A stretch of 64,000 bases of DNA. Origin: Tessaracoccus caeni (GTDB lineage Bacteria; Actinomycetota; Actinomycetes; Propionibacteriales; Propionibacteriaceae). Under the pieces are notes generated by a model. It searched no databases and was not told where the DNA came from. It saw nothing but the letters and a program-made list of their open reading frames with translations. A program made the translations under genes and the position numbers. The DNA lies in NCBI RefSeq assembly GCF_029211185.1, contig NZ_JARGDO010000001.1:159414-223413 (forward strand), given 5' to 3'. Below are positions 1 to 9,119 of the stretch, piece after piece; position 1 is the first letter of the stretch, and the number at the start of each line of letters is the position of its first letter.

Positions 1-845
1 GCCTTCGTGGGTTCGTCGGCGGCGCCCGCCGGCACGAGACCCGAGGCAGACTCGATGCCGGCCAGCCTCAGCTCGCGTGCGGAGACGAAGTTCCGGCCCA
101 CGACGGCGACCACCGGCCGCAGCGCTTCCTCCCCCATCGCCGCCACGCGTTTCACGATCGGTCCGCCGACGGCATGGAAGTCGAGGAGGTGGGCACCGGT
201 CACCACGAGATCGGCTTGGCGCATGGTGGCGGTGAGACCCAACAGGCCTGCGGTCACGGTGATTCCGTCGACGACCTTGGCACCGAGCGCGATCAGCAGC
301 AGCCCCAGGCCGCCAGCCGCACCGCAGCCAGGGCCGTCCTCGAGGCCGAGTTGCGTCAGCCAGGCCTCGGCGCGCGCGTCGGCCTCCAGCACCTGGCGGA
401 TGTCCATGCCTGCGGCGCGTCCCGCGGTGGAGGCCAACCCGGACAAGCCGGTGAGGGGACGGGCGGCCTCGTCGTCCGCGACCACCGCCATCAGCTCGAG
501 AGACGCGGTGGCGCTCCGCGCCTTCTTCAGTGCGACGCTCGGGTCTGGGTCGAAGGCCGCCAACAACTCGCGGCCGAGATCCTCGACGTCCAGGCCCGTC
601 AGATCGACGACGTAGCGCCCGGCGGGAAGACCGGACAACCTCGATCCGAGCGTGGACACCGACTCCGGGACGATCACCTCCACGTCGCGAACCGGAGCCA
701 GCGCGTCGACCAAGGACTCTCCCCCGACGCCCAGCACCGCGACCGCTACCTGGGCGCCGGCCTGGTGGAACGCCGACGCGACCACCTCGGACGCCTCGCG
801 GGCGCTCAAGCCCGCGATAGCGTCGCAGGAGACGACAACCTTCAA
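1..845 (-). CDS. Divergent glycerate kinase family protein (partial, runs off left edge)
   Basis: The frame opens at a TTG (845) that overlaps the TGA of the gene before it and continues past base 1, leaving 281 visible residues; type-1 (GlxK-like) glycerate kinases usually have about 370-390. The start MKVVVSCDAIAGLSAREASE matches the family N-terminus, GGESLVDAL (41-49) matches GGEGTVEAM, CGAAGGLGLLL lies near 174-184, and DLVVTGAHLLD (212-222) corresponds to the family DLVITGEGRxD. The central GGSATNDGG-type glycine/Asn-Asp motif is not visible and the protein is shorter between the motifs, so catalytic activity is doubtful. It is the third gene of a pspA-pspAA operon. Family membership is read from motifs; any role in the stress response is inference. 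Confidence 0.6.
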   Translation of the reverse strand, partial: MKVVVSCDAIAGLSAREASEVVASAFHQAGAQVAVAVLGVGGESLVDALAPVRDVEVIVPESVSTLGSRLSGLPAGRYVVDLTGLDVEDLGRELLAAFDPDPSVALKKARSATASLELMAVVADDEAARPLTGLSGLASTAGRAAGMDIRQVLEADARAEAWLTQLGLEDGPGCGAAGGLGLLLIALGAKVVDGITVTAGLLGLTATMRQADLVVTGAHLLDFHAVGGPIVKRVAAMGEEALRPVVAVVGRNFVSARELRLAGIESASGLVPAGAADEPTK

Positions 846-1150
846 GACTGGCGCGGATGCACGTCGGGAATGATCCCGAAGTACTCGGAGACCGACTCCA
901 GCACCAGGCGCACCTCATCGACGGTGGAGTCGAGGTCGGGCAGCACGAGATCCGATTCGACGATCACGTCGTCGGGCACCTGCGTGCCGAGTTCCTGGAT
1001 GGCGTCGAACAAGCCCTGGAGCGCGGCAGTGACGCCTTGCTGGTCGTTGCGCGCCGCGGCGCCCTCCAGCTGCTCGTCGAGATCGTTGAGAGCGCGGAGA
1101 TCCTCGGGTTCGATCACCCACTGGCCGTAGCCCATGATGCGCACGATCAT
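842..1150 (-). CDS. pspAA: PspA-associated protein PspAA
   Basis: A 102-residue acidic protein starting MIVRIMGYGQWVIEPEDL, the typical start of the small actinobacterial PspAA proteins, with NDLDEQLEGA in the first half. PspAA is a partner of the membrane-stress protein PspA. The ATG overlaps the pspA stop codon by four bases, so translation is probably coupled, and the TGA overlaps the TTG of the downstream kinase-like gene. No signal peptide or membrane segment is seen, which fits a cytoplasmic partner of PspA. Identity rests on the N-terminal motif and the neighbourhood. Confidence 0.85.
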   Translation of the reverse strand: MIVRIMGYGQWVIEPEDLRALNDLDEQLEGAAARNDQQGVTAALQGLFDAIQELGTQVPDDVIVESDLVLPDLDSTVDEVRLVLESVSEYFGIIPDVHPRQS

Positions 1151-1926
1151 GCGGGCCGCCCCTCACCCTGCTCGGCGGCGGCCGCTTCGGGCGCGGCCTC
1201 GATCTCGGGACGCGCGGCAGGTCCGCCGGTGAGCTGGGCCTTCATGGCGGCCAGCTCGTTCTCGACGCTGGAGTCGGCGGCAAGCGCGTCGAGCTGGCGG
1301 GTGATGTCGTCGCCGCCGATGCCCGTGGCATCCTCCAGGGCGCCGCTGGCGATCAGCTCGTCCACGGCAGAGGCGCGGGCCTGCAGCTGCATCGTCTTGT
1401 CCTCGGCGCGCTGGATGGCCAGGCCGATGTCGCTCATCTCCTCGGACATGCCGGTGAAAGCCTCGTTGATCCGGGTCTGCGCCTCGGCGGCCGAGTAGGT
1501 GGCCTTGATGGTCTCCTTGCGGGTGCGGAACGCGTCGACCTTGGCCTGCAGACGAGCGCTGGCACGCACCAGCTTCTCCTCCTCAGCCTGCAGCTGGGCA
1601 TGCTGCGCCTGAAGATCGGCGAGCTGGGTCTGGATGCCGGACTTGCGCGTCAGCGCCTCGCGGGCCAGATCCTCGCGACCCGACTCCAGCGCGCGCTGAG
1701 CGGCGAGCGTCAGGCGCTCCACCTCGGAGTTCAGCTTGTTGGCCTGCAACTCGATCCGCTTCCGGCTGGTGGCGACGTCGGCCACACCACGGCGCACGTT
1801 CTGCAGCAGCTGCAGCTGACGCTCGTAGGAGTAGTCCAGCGTTTCGCGGGGATCCTCGACCTTGTCCAGGGCCTTGTTGGCCTTCGACTTGAAGACGAGT
1901 GCGATGCGTTCAAAAATGCCAGCCAC
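1147..1926 (-). CDS. pspA: Phage shock protein A, PspA/IM30 family
   Basis: A 259-residue, highly charged, almost wholly helical protein beginning MAGIFERIALVFKSKANKAL, with DKVEDPRETLDYSYERQ just after. This N-terminal amphipathic helix followed by long coiled coil (about residues 25-220) is the PspA/IM30/Vipp1 signature; family members bind and stabilise the inner face of the cytoplasmic membrane. The last 40 residues are Ala/Glu/Pro rich and low complexity. It is first in the minus-strand pspA-pspAA-kinase-like operon. About 150 bases separate it from the divergent DUF3043 gene, so the promoter should lie at 1927-2079. Confidence 0.92.
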   Translation of the reverse strand: MAGIFERIALVFKSKANKALDKVEDPRETLDYSYERQLQLLQNVRRGVADVATSRKRIELQANKLNSEVERLTLAAQRALESGREDLAREALTRKSGIQTQLADLQAQHAQLQAEEEKLVRASARLQAKVDAFRTRKETIKATYSAAEAQTRINEAFTGMSEEMSDIGLAIQRAEDKTMQLQARASAVDELIASGALEDATGIGGDDITRQLDALAADSSVENELAAMKAQLTGGPAARPEIEAAPEAAAAEQGEGRPA

Positions 1927-2079
1927 AGGCTTGTCCTTCCACGACGTGGTTTTGCATCCCCAACCGTACCGCCCTCCACCAACCGTCGGCTATGCCTCCA
2001 GGCCCCTCCTGCTCAGGGATTCCTCAGGGTTGCGGTTAAGATAGGCCCCTACGCCGCAATCGATGAAGGACGAGAGACC

Positions 2080-2724
2080 GTGGGATTGTTCCGCCCCTAC
2101 GAGCGCACCACCAAGCAGTCGGGTGACAAGAGCGCCAACCCGACGCCCAAGGACAAGGCCTCGCAGGAGCCCTCCAAGGCCCAGGCTGCGCCCACGTCCG
2201 CCGGTTCGGACAAGATCGTCGTCAGCCGCGGGCCTCGCAAGAAGGAGGGCGCCACGCCCACCCGTCGGGAGGCCGAGGCCGCTCGGATGGAGCGACTGCA
2301 CCCCACCCTGACGCCGAAGCAGCAGCGCAAGGCCGATCGCGAGGCCAGGTACGACGCCCGCATGCAGGCCATGGACCGGGCCGAGCGCGCGCCCCACCGG
2401 GCGCTGCTGCGCGACTTCGTCGATGCTCGCTGGACGATCGCCGAGTTCATGATGCCCGCGATGATCCTGATGATGTCGATCTCGATGGCCACCATGATGT
2501 GGTCGCCGGCGCTGTCGAACTACATCGCGCTCGGCCTGTGGCTGCTCCTGCTGCTCACCTTCGTCAACATCGGCTTCATGTGGCGCAGCTTCAAGAAGGT
2601 GCTGCAAGAGCGCCATCCCGGCACGCCCACCAAGGGCCTGCTGATGTACATGTTCAACCGGGCGCTGATGATCCGTCGCTTCCGTCGTCCCGCGGCGCGG
2701 ATCAAGCGAGGAGACGCGTTCTGA
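2080..2724 (+). CDS. DUF3043 domain membrane protein
   Basis: 214 residues from a GTG at 2080, chosen because the purine-rich GAAGGA (2065-2070) sits at ribosome-binding distance and the protein then starts MGLFRPYERTTKQ, the usual start of actinobacterial DUF3043 proteins. Residues 1-115 are hydrophilic and basic; two membrane segments follow at about 120-141 and 147-168, then a basic tail with PGTPTKGLLMYMFNRALMIRRF. Function of the family is unknown. It is divergent from pspA, and its stop codon overlaps the start of the next gene, so the two are probably coupled. Confidence 0.85.
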   Translation: MGLFRPYERTTKQSGDKSANPTPKDKASQEPSKAQAAPTSAGSDKIVVSRGPRKKEGATPTRREAEAARMERLHPTLTPKQQRKADREARYDARMQAMDRAERAPHRALLRDFVDARWTIAEFMMPAMILMMSISMATMMWSPALSNYIALGLWLLLLLTFVNIGFMWRSFKKVLQERHPGTPTKGLLMYMFNRALMIRRFRRPAARIKRGDAF

Positions 2725-2930
2725 TGAGCTACCGGTGGGAACCCGAGTCCGGCGCGTACTCGCGCGGCGAACTCGAGTCGGCCGGGCTGCTTCCGTCCTT
2801 CGACTCTCAGCGGGCTGCCGAGGAATGGCTGGGCTTGTTCTACTCCGACCTGCTCGACGGCGGCGTCGCCGAGGTGAGCCTGCACGAGGAGACGCGCCTG
2901 GTCTACGGGCCGATGTCGCTCGACGCCTGA
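2724..2930 (+). CDS. Small conserved protein (68 aa) coupled to the DUF3043 gene
   Basis: The ATG overlaps the TGA of the upstream DUF3043 gene and is preceded by GCGAGGAGACG, a good ribosome-binding site inside that gene. The 68-residue product (MSYRWEPESGAYSRGELESA...) is acidic, has no membrane segment or cysteine, and carries FDSQRAAEEWLGLFY. A similar F-x(5)-AE-x-W pattern occurs in the unrelated-position 68-residue protein at 25539. I do not recognise a named family. The tight coupling is the best argument that it is real. Confidence 0.65.
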   Translation: MSYRWEPESGAYSRGELESAGLLPSFDSQRAAEEWLGLFYSDLLDGGVAEVSLHEETRLVYGPMSLDA

Positions 2931-2934
2931 GCCC

Positions 2935-3231
2935 TCAGGCCGCCTGCGTCTGCTTCACGTCCTTGCGGATCAGCACCGCACCGAAGCCCGCGGCGACGAG
3001 GCCCGTCACGACGATGACCGGAGCGGAGTTGCGCGCCGCGGCGATCCGCTCCTCGTAGGTCTGGACCTTGTCGGTGACCGTGCTGGTTCGGCTCATGTAG
3101 CCACACTCGTCGCCGGGGCCCATCACGACCCCCCGGCATGTCGCGCCAGGCGACACGAACGACACCACTCCCCACACGGTGATGGCGAGCGAAATCACGA
3201 CGAAGCCCCAGAGGCCGACCTTCTTCAGCAC
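2935..3231 (-). CDS. Small two-segment membrane protein with Cys pair
   Basis: 98 residues with hydrophobic segments at about 5-27 and 71-90. Between them is a loop predicted to be outside the cell containing CRGVVMGPGDEC, two cysteines ten residues apart that could form a disulfide, and a charged stretch TDKVQTYEERIAAARN. It converges on the preceding gene with only four bases between their stops. I recognise the pattern from actinobacterial hypothetical membrane proteins but no function is known to me. Confidence 0.7.
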   Translation of the reverse strand: MLKKVGLWGFVVISLAITVWGVVSFVSPGATCRGVVMGPGDECGYMSRTSTVTDKVQTYEERIAAARNSAPVIVVTGLVAAGFGAVLIRKDVKQTQAA

Positions 3232-3291
3232 GCGCCCAAGCTACCCGACGCCGGGCCCCACGGCGCGTCTGTCCGCTAGTACGCTGGCCCG

Positions 3292-4785
3292 GTGACCGCT
3301 TCCTTGACCATCAGTAAAGGCCTCCCCAAGCGCACCGACGTCGTCGTGCTGGGCATGGCCACCGCCAACGAGATCCCCGTGCTCGTGGGGACGCTGCCCG
3401 AGCTCGACGAGGCCTATCGGCAGCATTTCTCCCAGGATGTCGCCGGGCTGGCGAAGGCTGCTGGGGCGAAGCCCGACGAGGAGTCGGTGTGCGCGCTTCC
3501 CGCCGCCGGGGCGCTGCGGGCGGTGCTCGTCGGCCTGGGCGATGCGGACGTCACCCCCGAGCGTCTGCGCCGCGCGACGGGCGTCGCTGTGCGCTGGGTG
3601 GCGAGCCAGGAAGGCGCGACGGCGCGGACCGTCGCGGTGTCGCTGGAGCTGGCGGATCCCGAGTTGGTTCAGGCGGCGGGCGAGGGCGCGCTGCTCGGCG
3701 CGTACCGTCAGCCCAAGCTCACCGGCACCGACGTCCCTGTTCCGGTAAGCGCCGTGACGTTGGTCGTCGCGAAGGAGACCTCGGAGCTGCGAGCCGCGGC
3801 CGAGACCGCGCAGGTGACGTCGCTGGCCGTCTGCCAGGCCCGCGACTGGGGCAACACGCCGCCCAACCTGCTCTACCCCGAGACCTTCGCGGAGAAAGCA
3901 CGCGCGCACGTCAAGGGTGAGAAGATCGCCGTCGAGATCCTCGACGAGAAGGCGCTGGAGAAGGGCGGCTACGGCGGCATCCTGGCTGTCGGCGGCGGCT
4001 CGACCCGAAAGCCCCGTCTCGTTCGCCTGAGCTATGCCCCGCGCGGCGCGAACTTCCACCTCGCCCTGGTGGGCAAGGGCATCACCTTCGACTCGGGCGG
4101 CCTTGACATCAAACCGGCCGGTCAGATGGCGGGCATGAAGTACGACATGTCGGGCGCGGCCGTGGTGATCGCCGCAACAAAGGCGATTGCCGAGCTGGGG
4201 CTGCGGATCAAGGTCACCGCGTACGCCGCGATGGCGGAGAATCTGCCCTCCGGCAGCTCCTACCGCTCCAGCGACGTGATGACGATGTTCGACGGCCAGA
4301 CCGTCGAGAACTACAACACCGACGCCGAGGGCCGCCTGGTGATGGCCGACGCCATCGCTCGCGCCAGCCAGGATCACCCTGACCTGATCGTCGACGTGGC
4401 GACCCTCACCGGCGCCTGCATGGTGGCGCTGGGAACCCGAGTGTCCGGCCTGATGGCCTCCGACGACGCCACCGCGGACCGCTTGCTGGACGCCGCCGAG
4501 GCCGCCGGCGAGGAGTTCTGGCAGCTTCCGATCACCGACGAGATCCGCAGCCAGCTGAAGTCGCCGATCGCGGACATGCGCTCAGGCGGCAAGGCCCGCT
4601 GGGGCGGCGCGCTCGTCGCAGGCGCGTTCCTGCAGCGCTTTGTACAGAAGGGCATCGACTGGGCTCACCTCGACATCGCCGGCCCCGCCGAGAACGAAGG
4701 CGAGCCGCATGGTTACACCCCGAAGGGCGGCACGGGCGTCGCGGTGCGCACGCTGATCTCGCTGGCGAACCAGCTGGCGCGCTGA
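3292..4785 (+). CDS. pepA: Leucyl aminopeptidase (M17 family)
   Basis: 497 residues from a GTG at 3292. Cytoplasmic M17 aminopeptidases remove N-terminal residues, often leucine, from peptides using two metal ions and form hexamers. The C-terminal catalytic domain is intact: GKGITFDSGGLDIKPAGQ supplies metal-binding Lys and Asp, MSGAAVV follows, and the family signature NTDAEGRL begins at residue 342. The N-terminal half is the less conserved macro-like domain. Length is normal. The gene stands alone, converging on the small gene at 4807. Glycylglycine-rich strings and base use match the neighbours. Confidence 0.95.
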   Translation: MTASLTISKGLPKRTDVVVLGMATANEIPVLVGTLPELDEAYRQHFSQDVAGLAKAAGAKPDEESVCALPAAGALRAVLVGLGDADVTPERLRRATGVAVRWVASQEGATARTVAVSLELADPELVQAAGEGALLGAYRQPKLTGTDVPVPVSAVTLVVAKETSELRAAAETAQVTSLAVCQARDWGNTPPNLLYPETFAEKARAHVKGEKIAVEILDEKALEKGGYGGILAVGGGSTRKPRLVRLSYAPRGANFHLALVGKGITFDSGGLDIKPAGQMAGMKYDMSGAAVVIAATKAIAELGLRIKVTAYAAMAENLPSGSSYRSSDVMTMFDGQTVENYNTDAEGRLVMADAIARASQDHPDLIVDVATLTGACMVALGTRVSGLMASDDATADRLLDAAEAAGEEFWQLPITDEIRSQLKSPIADMRSGGKARWGGALVAGAFLQRFVQKGIDWAHLDIAGPAENEGEPHGYTPKGGTGVAVRTLISLANQLAR

Positions 4786-4806
4786 CGTCGCAGCCCGTCG
4801 AGCGCC

Positions 4807-5121
4807 CTACCCCAGCCTCTTCTTTTTCGCGCCGTAGTCGCGCATGCGCTGGGGGTAGGGCACCACGCCGGCGTCGTAGCAGGGGATGTTGTGCTTCCGC
4901 GCAAAACCGTAGCCTTCCTGCGCAGAGCTGAGGCCGCGACGGGTGGTCTCGCCGTCGGCCGCGACCAGCAGGATCGAGGGCGGATTGAAGCTGGTGGGCT
5001 GCTCGATCCAGGCCTCGACGCCTCGTCGGGTGCGGACGAATTCTCCCAGGTGGCGCTGGGCGGCCTCGTTCGCGGCGCGCGTCTCCTGCGCCTCTGCTTT
5101 ACGTCGACCGAACCAACCCAC
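4807..5121 (-). CDS. Conserved actinobacterial hypothetical protein (104 aa)
   Basis: 104 residues from a GTG at 5121 (MGWFGRRKAEAQETRAANEA...). A basic N-terminus and helical segment (8-30) precede a compact part with GVEAWIEQPTSFNPPSILLVAADGE and a Lys/Arg-rich tail YGAKKKRLG. The product keeps the general form of a short actinobacterial protein sometimes labelled as an oxidoreductase, but no cofactor or catalytic motif is visible, so I give no function. It diverges from lpd (82 bases apart), implying a shared promoter region at 5122-5203. Confidence 0.7.
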   Translation of the reverse strand: MGWFGRRKAEAQETRAANEAAQRHLGEFVRTRRGVEAWIEQPTSFNPPSILLVAADGETTRRGLSSAQEGYGFARKHNIPCYDAGVVPYPQRMRDYGAKKKRLG

Positions 5122-5203
5122 GGTGGCAATTATGCCCTCGGTGCGCCGTCCACGGGATCGCAGCCGGTCAATGCGGGCCGCGAATCGTGCAAGACTGCGC
5201 GTT

Positions 5204-6607
5204 ATGAGTGAGACCTACGACGTGGCGGTTCTCGGAGCCGGCTCCGCCGGCTATGCGTGTGCCCTGCGCGCCGCACAGCTCGGACTATCGGTAGCGCTCG
5301 TGGACGAGGCGGAGGTCGGCGGCACCTGCCTGCATCGGGGATGCATCCCGACGAAGGCATGGCTGCAGGCGGCCGAGGTGCGCCGCACCGTCGCGTCGGC
5401 GTCCGGGTTCGGCATCGGCGCCGAGGTCGGCGAGGTCGACGCCACCCGGCTGCGCACCTATGCCGACGGCGTGGTCTCGTCGCTGCATCGGGGACTCAAG
5501 GGCCTGCTCGCGTCCCGTGGAGTGCACACCATCGCGGAACGCGGTCACCTCGTGGTCGACGAACGAGGCCCGGGCATCGAGCTGGGCGCCAAGGTGCTGC
5601 GTGCGAAGGCCGTCGTGCTGGCCACCGGGGCCGCGCCGAGCACCTTGGGGCTGTCCGTCGACGGCTCGCGGATCATCACCTCCGAGCACGCCCTCCGCTT
5701 GGATCAGCTGCCCGAGAGCGCAATCGTGCTGGGTGGTGGCGTGATCGGCGTCGAGTTCGCCTCGGCATGGACGGATCTCGGTGTCCGGGTGACCCTGGTC
5801 GAGGCCGAGGAACGCCTGCTTCCCGCAGAGGAGCCCGCGCACAGCGCCGTCTTGACCAGGGCGCTCGCCAAGCGCGGCGTCGACATCAAGCTGGGCACTC
5901 CCATCGCCGGAGCGACCGCCGACGATACGGGCGTGCGGGTCCGGCTCGGCGACGACGAACTCCAGGCCGACGTGCTGCTGGTGGCCGTGGGGCGCCGCCC
6001 GAGGCTGGACGATCTGGGTCTCGCCGAGGCGAGCGTCGAGATCAATGGCGGCCACATCGTCGTCGACGAGCACCTCCGCACCAGCGTGCCCGGCGTCTTC
6101 GCCGCGGGCGACGTGGTGGCGGGCCCCCAGCTCGCGCATCGCGGCTACGCGCACGGCGTCTTCCTCGCAGAACACATCGCGGCATCCACCGGCGTCTGGC
6201 CGGGACGCCCGAGCCTCCCCAAGGACCACAACATCGCCCGCGTGGTCTACTCCAGTCCCCAGCTTGCCTCCGTCGGCCTCACTCGGGCCCAAGCGGAAGC
6301 GAGCGGTGCCGTCGAGGCGGTCTCATTCCCCCTCGCCGGCAACGGCAAAGCCCTCATCGGTCACGCCCCCGGCGACCGCGAGACAGGCATGGTCACGATG
6401 CTGCGCCGACCCGGCGGAGAAATCATCGGCGTGCATGTCGTTGGCGATCATGTGGCCGAACTGATCGCCGAAGGTGCTTTGCTAGTGGGGTGGCAGGCGA
6501 CCCCCGACGATCTCACCGAGATCATTCATCCCCATCCGACGCTCAGCGAAGCCCTCGGCGAAGCCGCCATGGCATTGGGTGGGCGCGGTCTACACATACA
6601 CGCCTGA
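5204..6607 (+). CDS. lpdA: Dihydrolipoyl dehydrogenase (E3)
   Basis: 467 residues from the ATG at 5204 (MSETYDVAVLGAGSAG). It reoxidises dihydrolipoyl groups of 2-oxoacid dehydrogenase complexes with FAD and NAD+. Visible: FAD-binding GAGSAG (11-16); redox-active pair Cys42/Cys47 in GGTCLHRGCIPTK; NAD-binding GGGVIGVEF; FAD motif VFAAGDV; and the C-terminal HPHPTLSEAL with catalytic His444/Glu449. Length is standard. It lies 50 bases ahead of sucB, which encodes its substrate protein, and the two probably form one unit closed by the terminator at 8408. A longer upstream frame exists but lacks homology before this ATG. Confidence 0.96.
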   Translation: MSETYDVAVLGAGSAGYACALRAAQLGLSVALVDEAEVGGTCLHRGCIPTKAWLQAAEVRRTVASASGFGIGAEVGEVDATRLRTYADGVVSSLHRGLKGLLASRGVHTIAERGHLVVDERGPGIELGAKVLRAKAVVLATGAAPSTLGLSVDGSRIITSEHALRLDQLPESAIVLGGGVIGVEFASAWTDLGVRVTLVEAEERLLPAEEPAHSAVLTRALAKRGVDIKLGTPIAGATADDTGVRVRLGDDELQADVLLVAVGRRPRLDDLGLAEASVEINGGHIVVDEHLRTSVPGVFAAGDVVAGPQLAHRGYAHGVFLAEHIAASTGVWPGRPSLPKDHNIARVVYSSPQLASVGLTRAQAEASGAVEAVSFPLAGNGKALIGHAPGDRETGMVTMLRRPGGEIIGVHVVGDHVAELIAEGALLVGWQATPDDLTEIIHPHPTLSEALGEAAMALGGRGLHIHA

Positions 6608-6657
6608 TCGGGTTATAGGCTGTCCGCAACAGGTCAAACGAAGGAGCCAGTTTCACC

Positions 6658-8379
6658 ATGTCAACCGAAGTCGTTCTGCCGGCACTCGGCGAATCCGTCA
6701 CCGAAGGCACCATCTCTCGTTGGTTGAAGGAGGTCGGCGACACCGTCGAGGTCGACGAGCCGCTTCTGGAGGTATCCACCGACAAGGTCGATACCGAGAT
6801 CCCCAGCCCCGTCGCGGGCGTTCTTCTGGAGATCCGTTTCCAGGAGGATGACGTCGCCGCCGTCGGTGCTGTGCTCGCCGTCGTGGGTGATGCCGCCGAG
6901 GCACCCGCCGCCGCTCCTGCAGCGCCGGCCCCGCAAGCCGCCCCTGCACCTACCCCCACCCCGGCTGCGGCCCCTGAGCCCGCTCCGGCCCCCGCAGCGT
7001 CGGCTCCCGCCGCTGCGCCGGCCGCAGGCACCGAGGTGATCCTGCCCGCTCTGGGCGAGTCGGTCACCGAGGGCACCGTCTCTCGTTGGCTGAAGGAAGT
7101 GGGCGAGGCCGTCGAGCTCGACGAGCCGCTGCTCGAGGTGTCCACCGACAAGGTCGACACCGAGATCCCCAGCCCCGCCGCCGGCGTGCTGCTGGAGATC
7201 CGCTTCCAGGAGGACGACGTCGCCGCGGTCGGCGCCGTGCTCGCCATCGTGGGCGAACCGTCCGCTGCCCCTGCACCCGCACCGGCTGCGTCAGCGCCTT
7301 CGGCGCCTTCGGCTCCGTCTGCCCCCTCGGCACCTTCTGCGCCGTCTCCCGCCTCCGCTCCCACTCCCCCGGCTCCCGCGCATTCGCCGCAGGTGCAGGC
7401 TGAGGTTGCGCGTCGCGTGGCCGAGGCCTCCCCGGATGGCGCCTACGTGACGCCGCTCGTGCGCAAGCTCGCCCGCGAGCATGGCGTCGCGCTGGGCGAG
7501 ATCACGGGCACCGGCGTCGGCGGTCGCATCCGCAAGCAGGACGTGCTGGACGCCGCCGAGGCGAAGAAGGCTCCGGCCCCCGCGCCGGCCGCCCCCGCTG
7601 CTGCACCTGCTGCTCCCGCCGCCAAGGCCGCTCCTGCTGCCGCCCCGGCCGCAGATGTGCGTGGCAAGACCGAGAAGCTCAGCCGCATGCGCAAGACCAT
7701 CGCCCTGCGCATGAACGAGTCGCTGCAGACCGCCGCCCAGCTCACCGCCACCACCGAGGTGGACATCACCGGCATCAGCCGCCTGCGCGCCAAGGCGAAG
7801 GACGACTTCAAGAAGCGCGAGGGTGCCTCGCTCAGCTACCTGCCGTTCATCACCGTCGCCGTGGTCGAGGCGCTCAAGGCTCACCCGGTCATCAACGCGA
7901 CGATGGACATCGAAGCGGGCACGGTCACCTACCACGACGGCGAGCACATCAGCCTGGCGGTCGACACGCCGAAGGGCCTCATGGTGCCCGTGATCAAGAA
8001 CGCCGGCGACCTCAACATCGCCGGTATCGCCAAGAAGATCGGCGATCTGGCCGCCCGCACCCGCGCGGGACAGGTCGGGCCCGACGAGCTCACCGGCGGC
8101 ACCTTCACCATCACCAACTACGGGTCGGCGGGCACGCTGTTCGACACCCCGATCATCAACCAGCCTCAGGTGGCCATCCTCGGCACCGGCGCGCTGGTGA
8201 AGCGGCCCGTGGTGCTGACCGATGCGGATGGCGACGAGGTGATCGCGGTTCGTCACATGATGTACCTGTCGCTCACCTACGATCACCGTCTCATCGACGG
8301 TGCCGTCGCCGGTCGTTTCCTTGCCGCCATCAAGGCTCGCCTTGAGGCTGCCGACTTCGCCGGCGAGCTCGGACTCTGA
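6658..8379 (+). CDS. sucB: 2-oxo acid dehydrogenase E2 (dihydrolipoamide succinyltransferase)
   Basis: 573 residues. Two lipoyl domains (about 1-80 and 124-200) each contain [14 protein letters not shown] with the lipoylated Lys43 and Lys165. They are joined by Ala/Pro linkers, including a run of SAP triplets at 212-230. A peripheral subunit-binding domain follows (244-300, [14 protein letters not shown]), then the catalytic acyltransferase domain ending [14 protein letters not shown] with His543 and Asp547. This two-lipoyl layout is the actinobacterial SucB/DlaT type; whether it serves 2-oxoglutarate or pyruvate dehydrogenase cannot be settled here. GAAGGAG about ten bases before the ATG gives a strong start. 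Confidence 0.94.
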   Translation: MSTEVVLPALGESVTEGTISRWLKEVGDTVEVDEPLLEVSTDKVDTEIPSPVAGVLLEIRFQEDDVAAVGAVLAVVGDAAEAPAAAPAAPAPQAAPAPTPTPAAAPEPAPAPAASAPAAAPAAGTEVILPALGESVTEGTVSRWLKEVGEAVELDEPLLEVSTDKVDTEIPSPAAGVLLEIRFQEDDVAAVGAVLAIVGEPSAAPAPAPAASAPSAPSAPSAPSAPSAPSPASAPTPPAPAHSPQVQAEVARRVAEASPDGAYVTPLVRKLAREHGVALGEITGTGVGGRIRKQDVLDAAEAKKAPAPAPAAPAAAPAAPAAKAAPAAAPAADVRGKTEKLSRMRKTIALRMNESLQTAAQLTATTEVDITGISRLRAKAKDDFKKREGASLSYLPFITVAVVEALKAHPVINATMDIEAGTVTYHDGEHISLAVDTPKGLMVPVIKNAGDLNIAGIAKKIGDLAARTRAGQVGPDELTGGTFTITNYGSAGTLFDTPIINQPQVAILGTGALVKRPVVLTDADGDEVIAVRHMMYLSLTYDHRLIDGAVAGRFLAAIKARLEAADFAGELGL

Positions 8380-8407
8380 TCCGCGATCGCATCAACACGA
8401 CGACGAG

Positions 8408-8430
8408 GGCCCCGGGACTTTCCCGGGGCC
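8408..8430 (+). terminator. Hairpin terminator after sucB
   Basis: GGCCCCGGGA (8408-8417), a three-base loop, then TCCCGGGGCC (8421-8430): a perfect ten-pair stem 29 bases after the sucB stop. The trailing TTCGCCCTAT is only weakly T-rich. It separates lpd-sucB from lipB-lipA, although readthrough is likely. Confidence 0.6.
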
Positions 8431-8449
8431 TTCGCCCTATTCTGGTCAC

Positions 8450-9088
8450 GTGTTGAGCTTCGAGTACCGCGGCATCCCGGGCCAGTTCTCCGACTACCAG
8501 GAGACCTGGGACTACCAGCGCGAGGTGCACGCCGAGGTGTCGTCGGGCGCGCGTCATGGACACGTGATCTACGTCGAGCACAGCCCCGTCTACACGGCCG
8601 GCCGTCGCACCAAGCCCACCGACTATCCCAAGGACGGCACCCCGACCATCGCCGTCGACCGCGGTGGCGAGATCACCTATCACGGCCCGGGTCAGCTCGT
8701 CGGCTATCCGATCGTCAGGCTCCCCGATGGGGTGGGCGTCGTCGACTATGTGCGCAAGCTCGAGGCCGCGATCATCGAGCTGCTCGCCGGCTACGGCATC
8801 GCCGGCGGTCGCGTGGAGGGACGCACCGGGGTCTGGCTGCCCGCCACCAGTTCTCGGCTCGAACGCAAGATCTGCGCCATCGGGGTTCGGGTCTCCCAGC
8901 GCACCACGATGCACGGCTTCGCGCTGAATGTGCTCTCCAGCGCCGAACGGTTCGGCAACATCGTGCCGTGCGGCATCTCCGACGCGGACGTCACGTCGAT
9001 CGTCGAAGAGCTGCCCGGCACCTGGACGGTGGAGGGCGTGGCACACGATCTGGAACCGATCTTGCGCCGCCACTTGGCATGGGAGTGA
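8450..9088 (+). CDS. lipB: Lipoyl(octanoyl) transferase LipB
   Basis: 212 residues from a GTG at 8450 (MLSFEYRGIPGQFSDYQETW). It transfers octanoate from acyl carrier protein to the lipoyl domains of E2 proteins. The family core is visible: GRRTKP, DRGGEITYHGPGQLVGYP, the catalytic Lys in ERKICAIGVR, and the acyl-acceptor Cys in NIVPCGISD. Length matches the family. It sits 31 bases before lipA, the next enzyme in the pathway, and directly behind sucB, one target. A longer upstream frame overlaps sucB but the homology starts here. Confidence 0.95.
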   Translation: MLSFEYRGIPGQFSDYQETWDYQREVHAEVSSGARHGHVIYVEHSPVYTAGRRTKPTDYPKDGTPTIAVDRGGEITYHGPGQLVGYPIVRLPDGVGVVDYVRKLEAAIIELLAGYGIAGGRVEGRTGVWLPATSSRLERKICAIGVRVSQRTTMHGFALNVLSSAERFGNIVPCGISDADVTSIVEELPGTWTVEGVAHDLEPILRRHLAWE

Positions 9089-9119
9089 GAGGGCCCCGTC
9101 AGGGAGGTAGGCTGGTCCG

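Noticed and set aside
174-1130. 318-codon plus-strand frame at the left edge
   Set aside because: Opposes the kinase-like gene and pspAA, both supported by motifs and stop/start overlaps.
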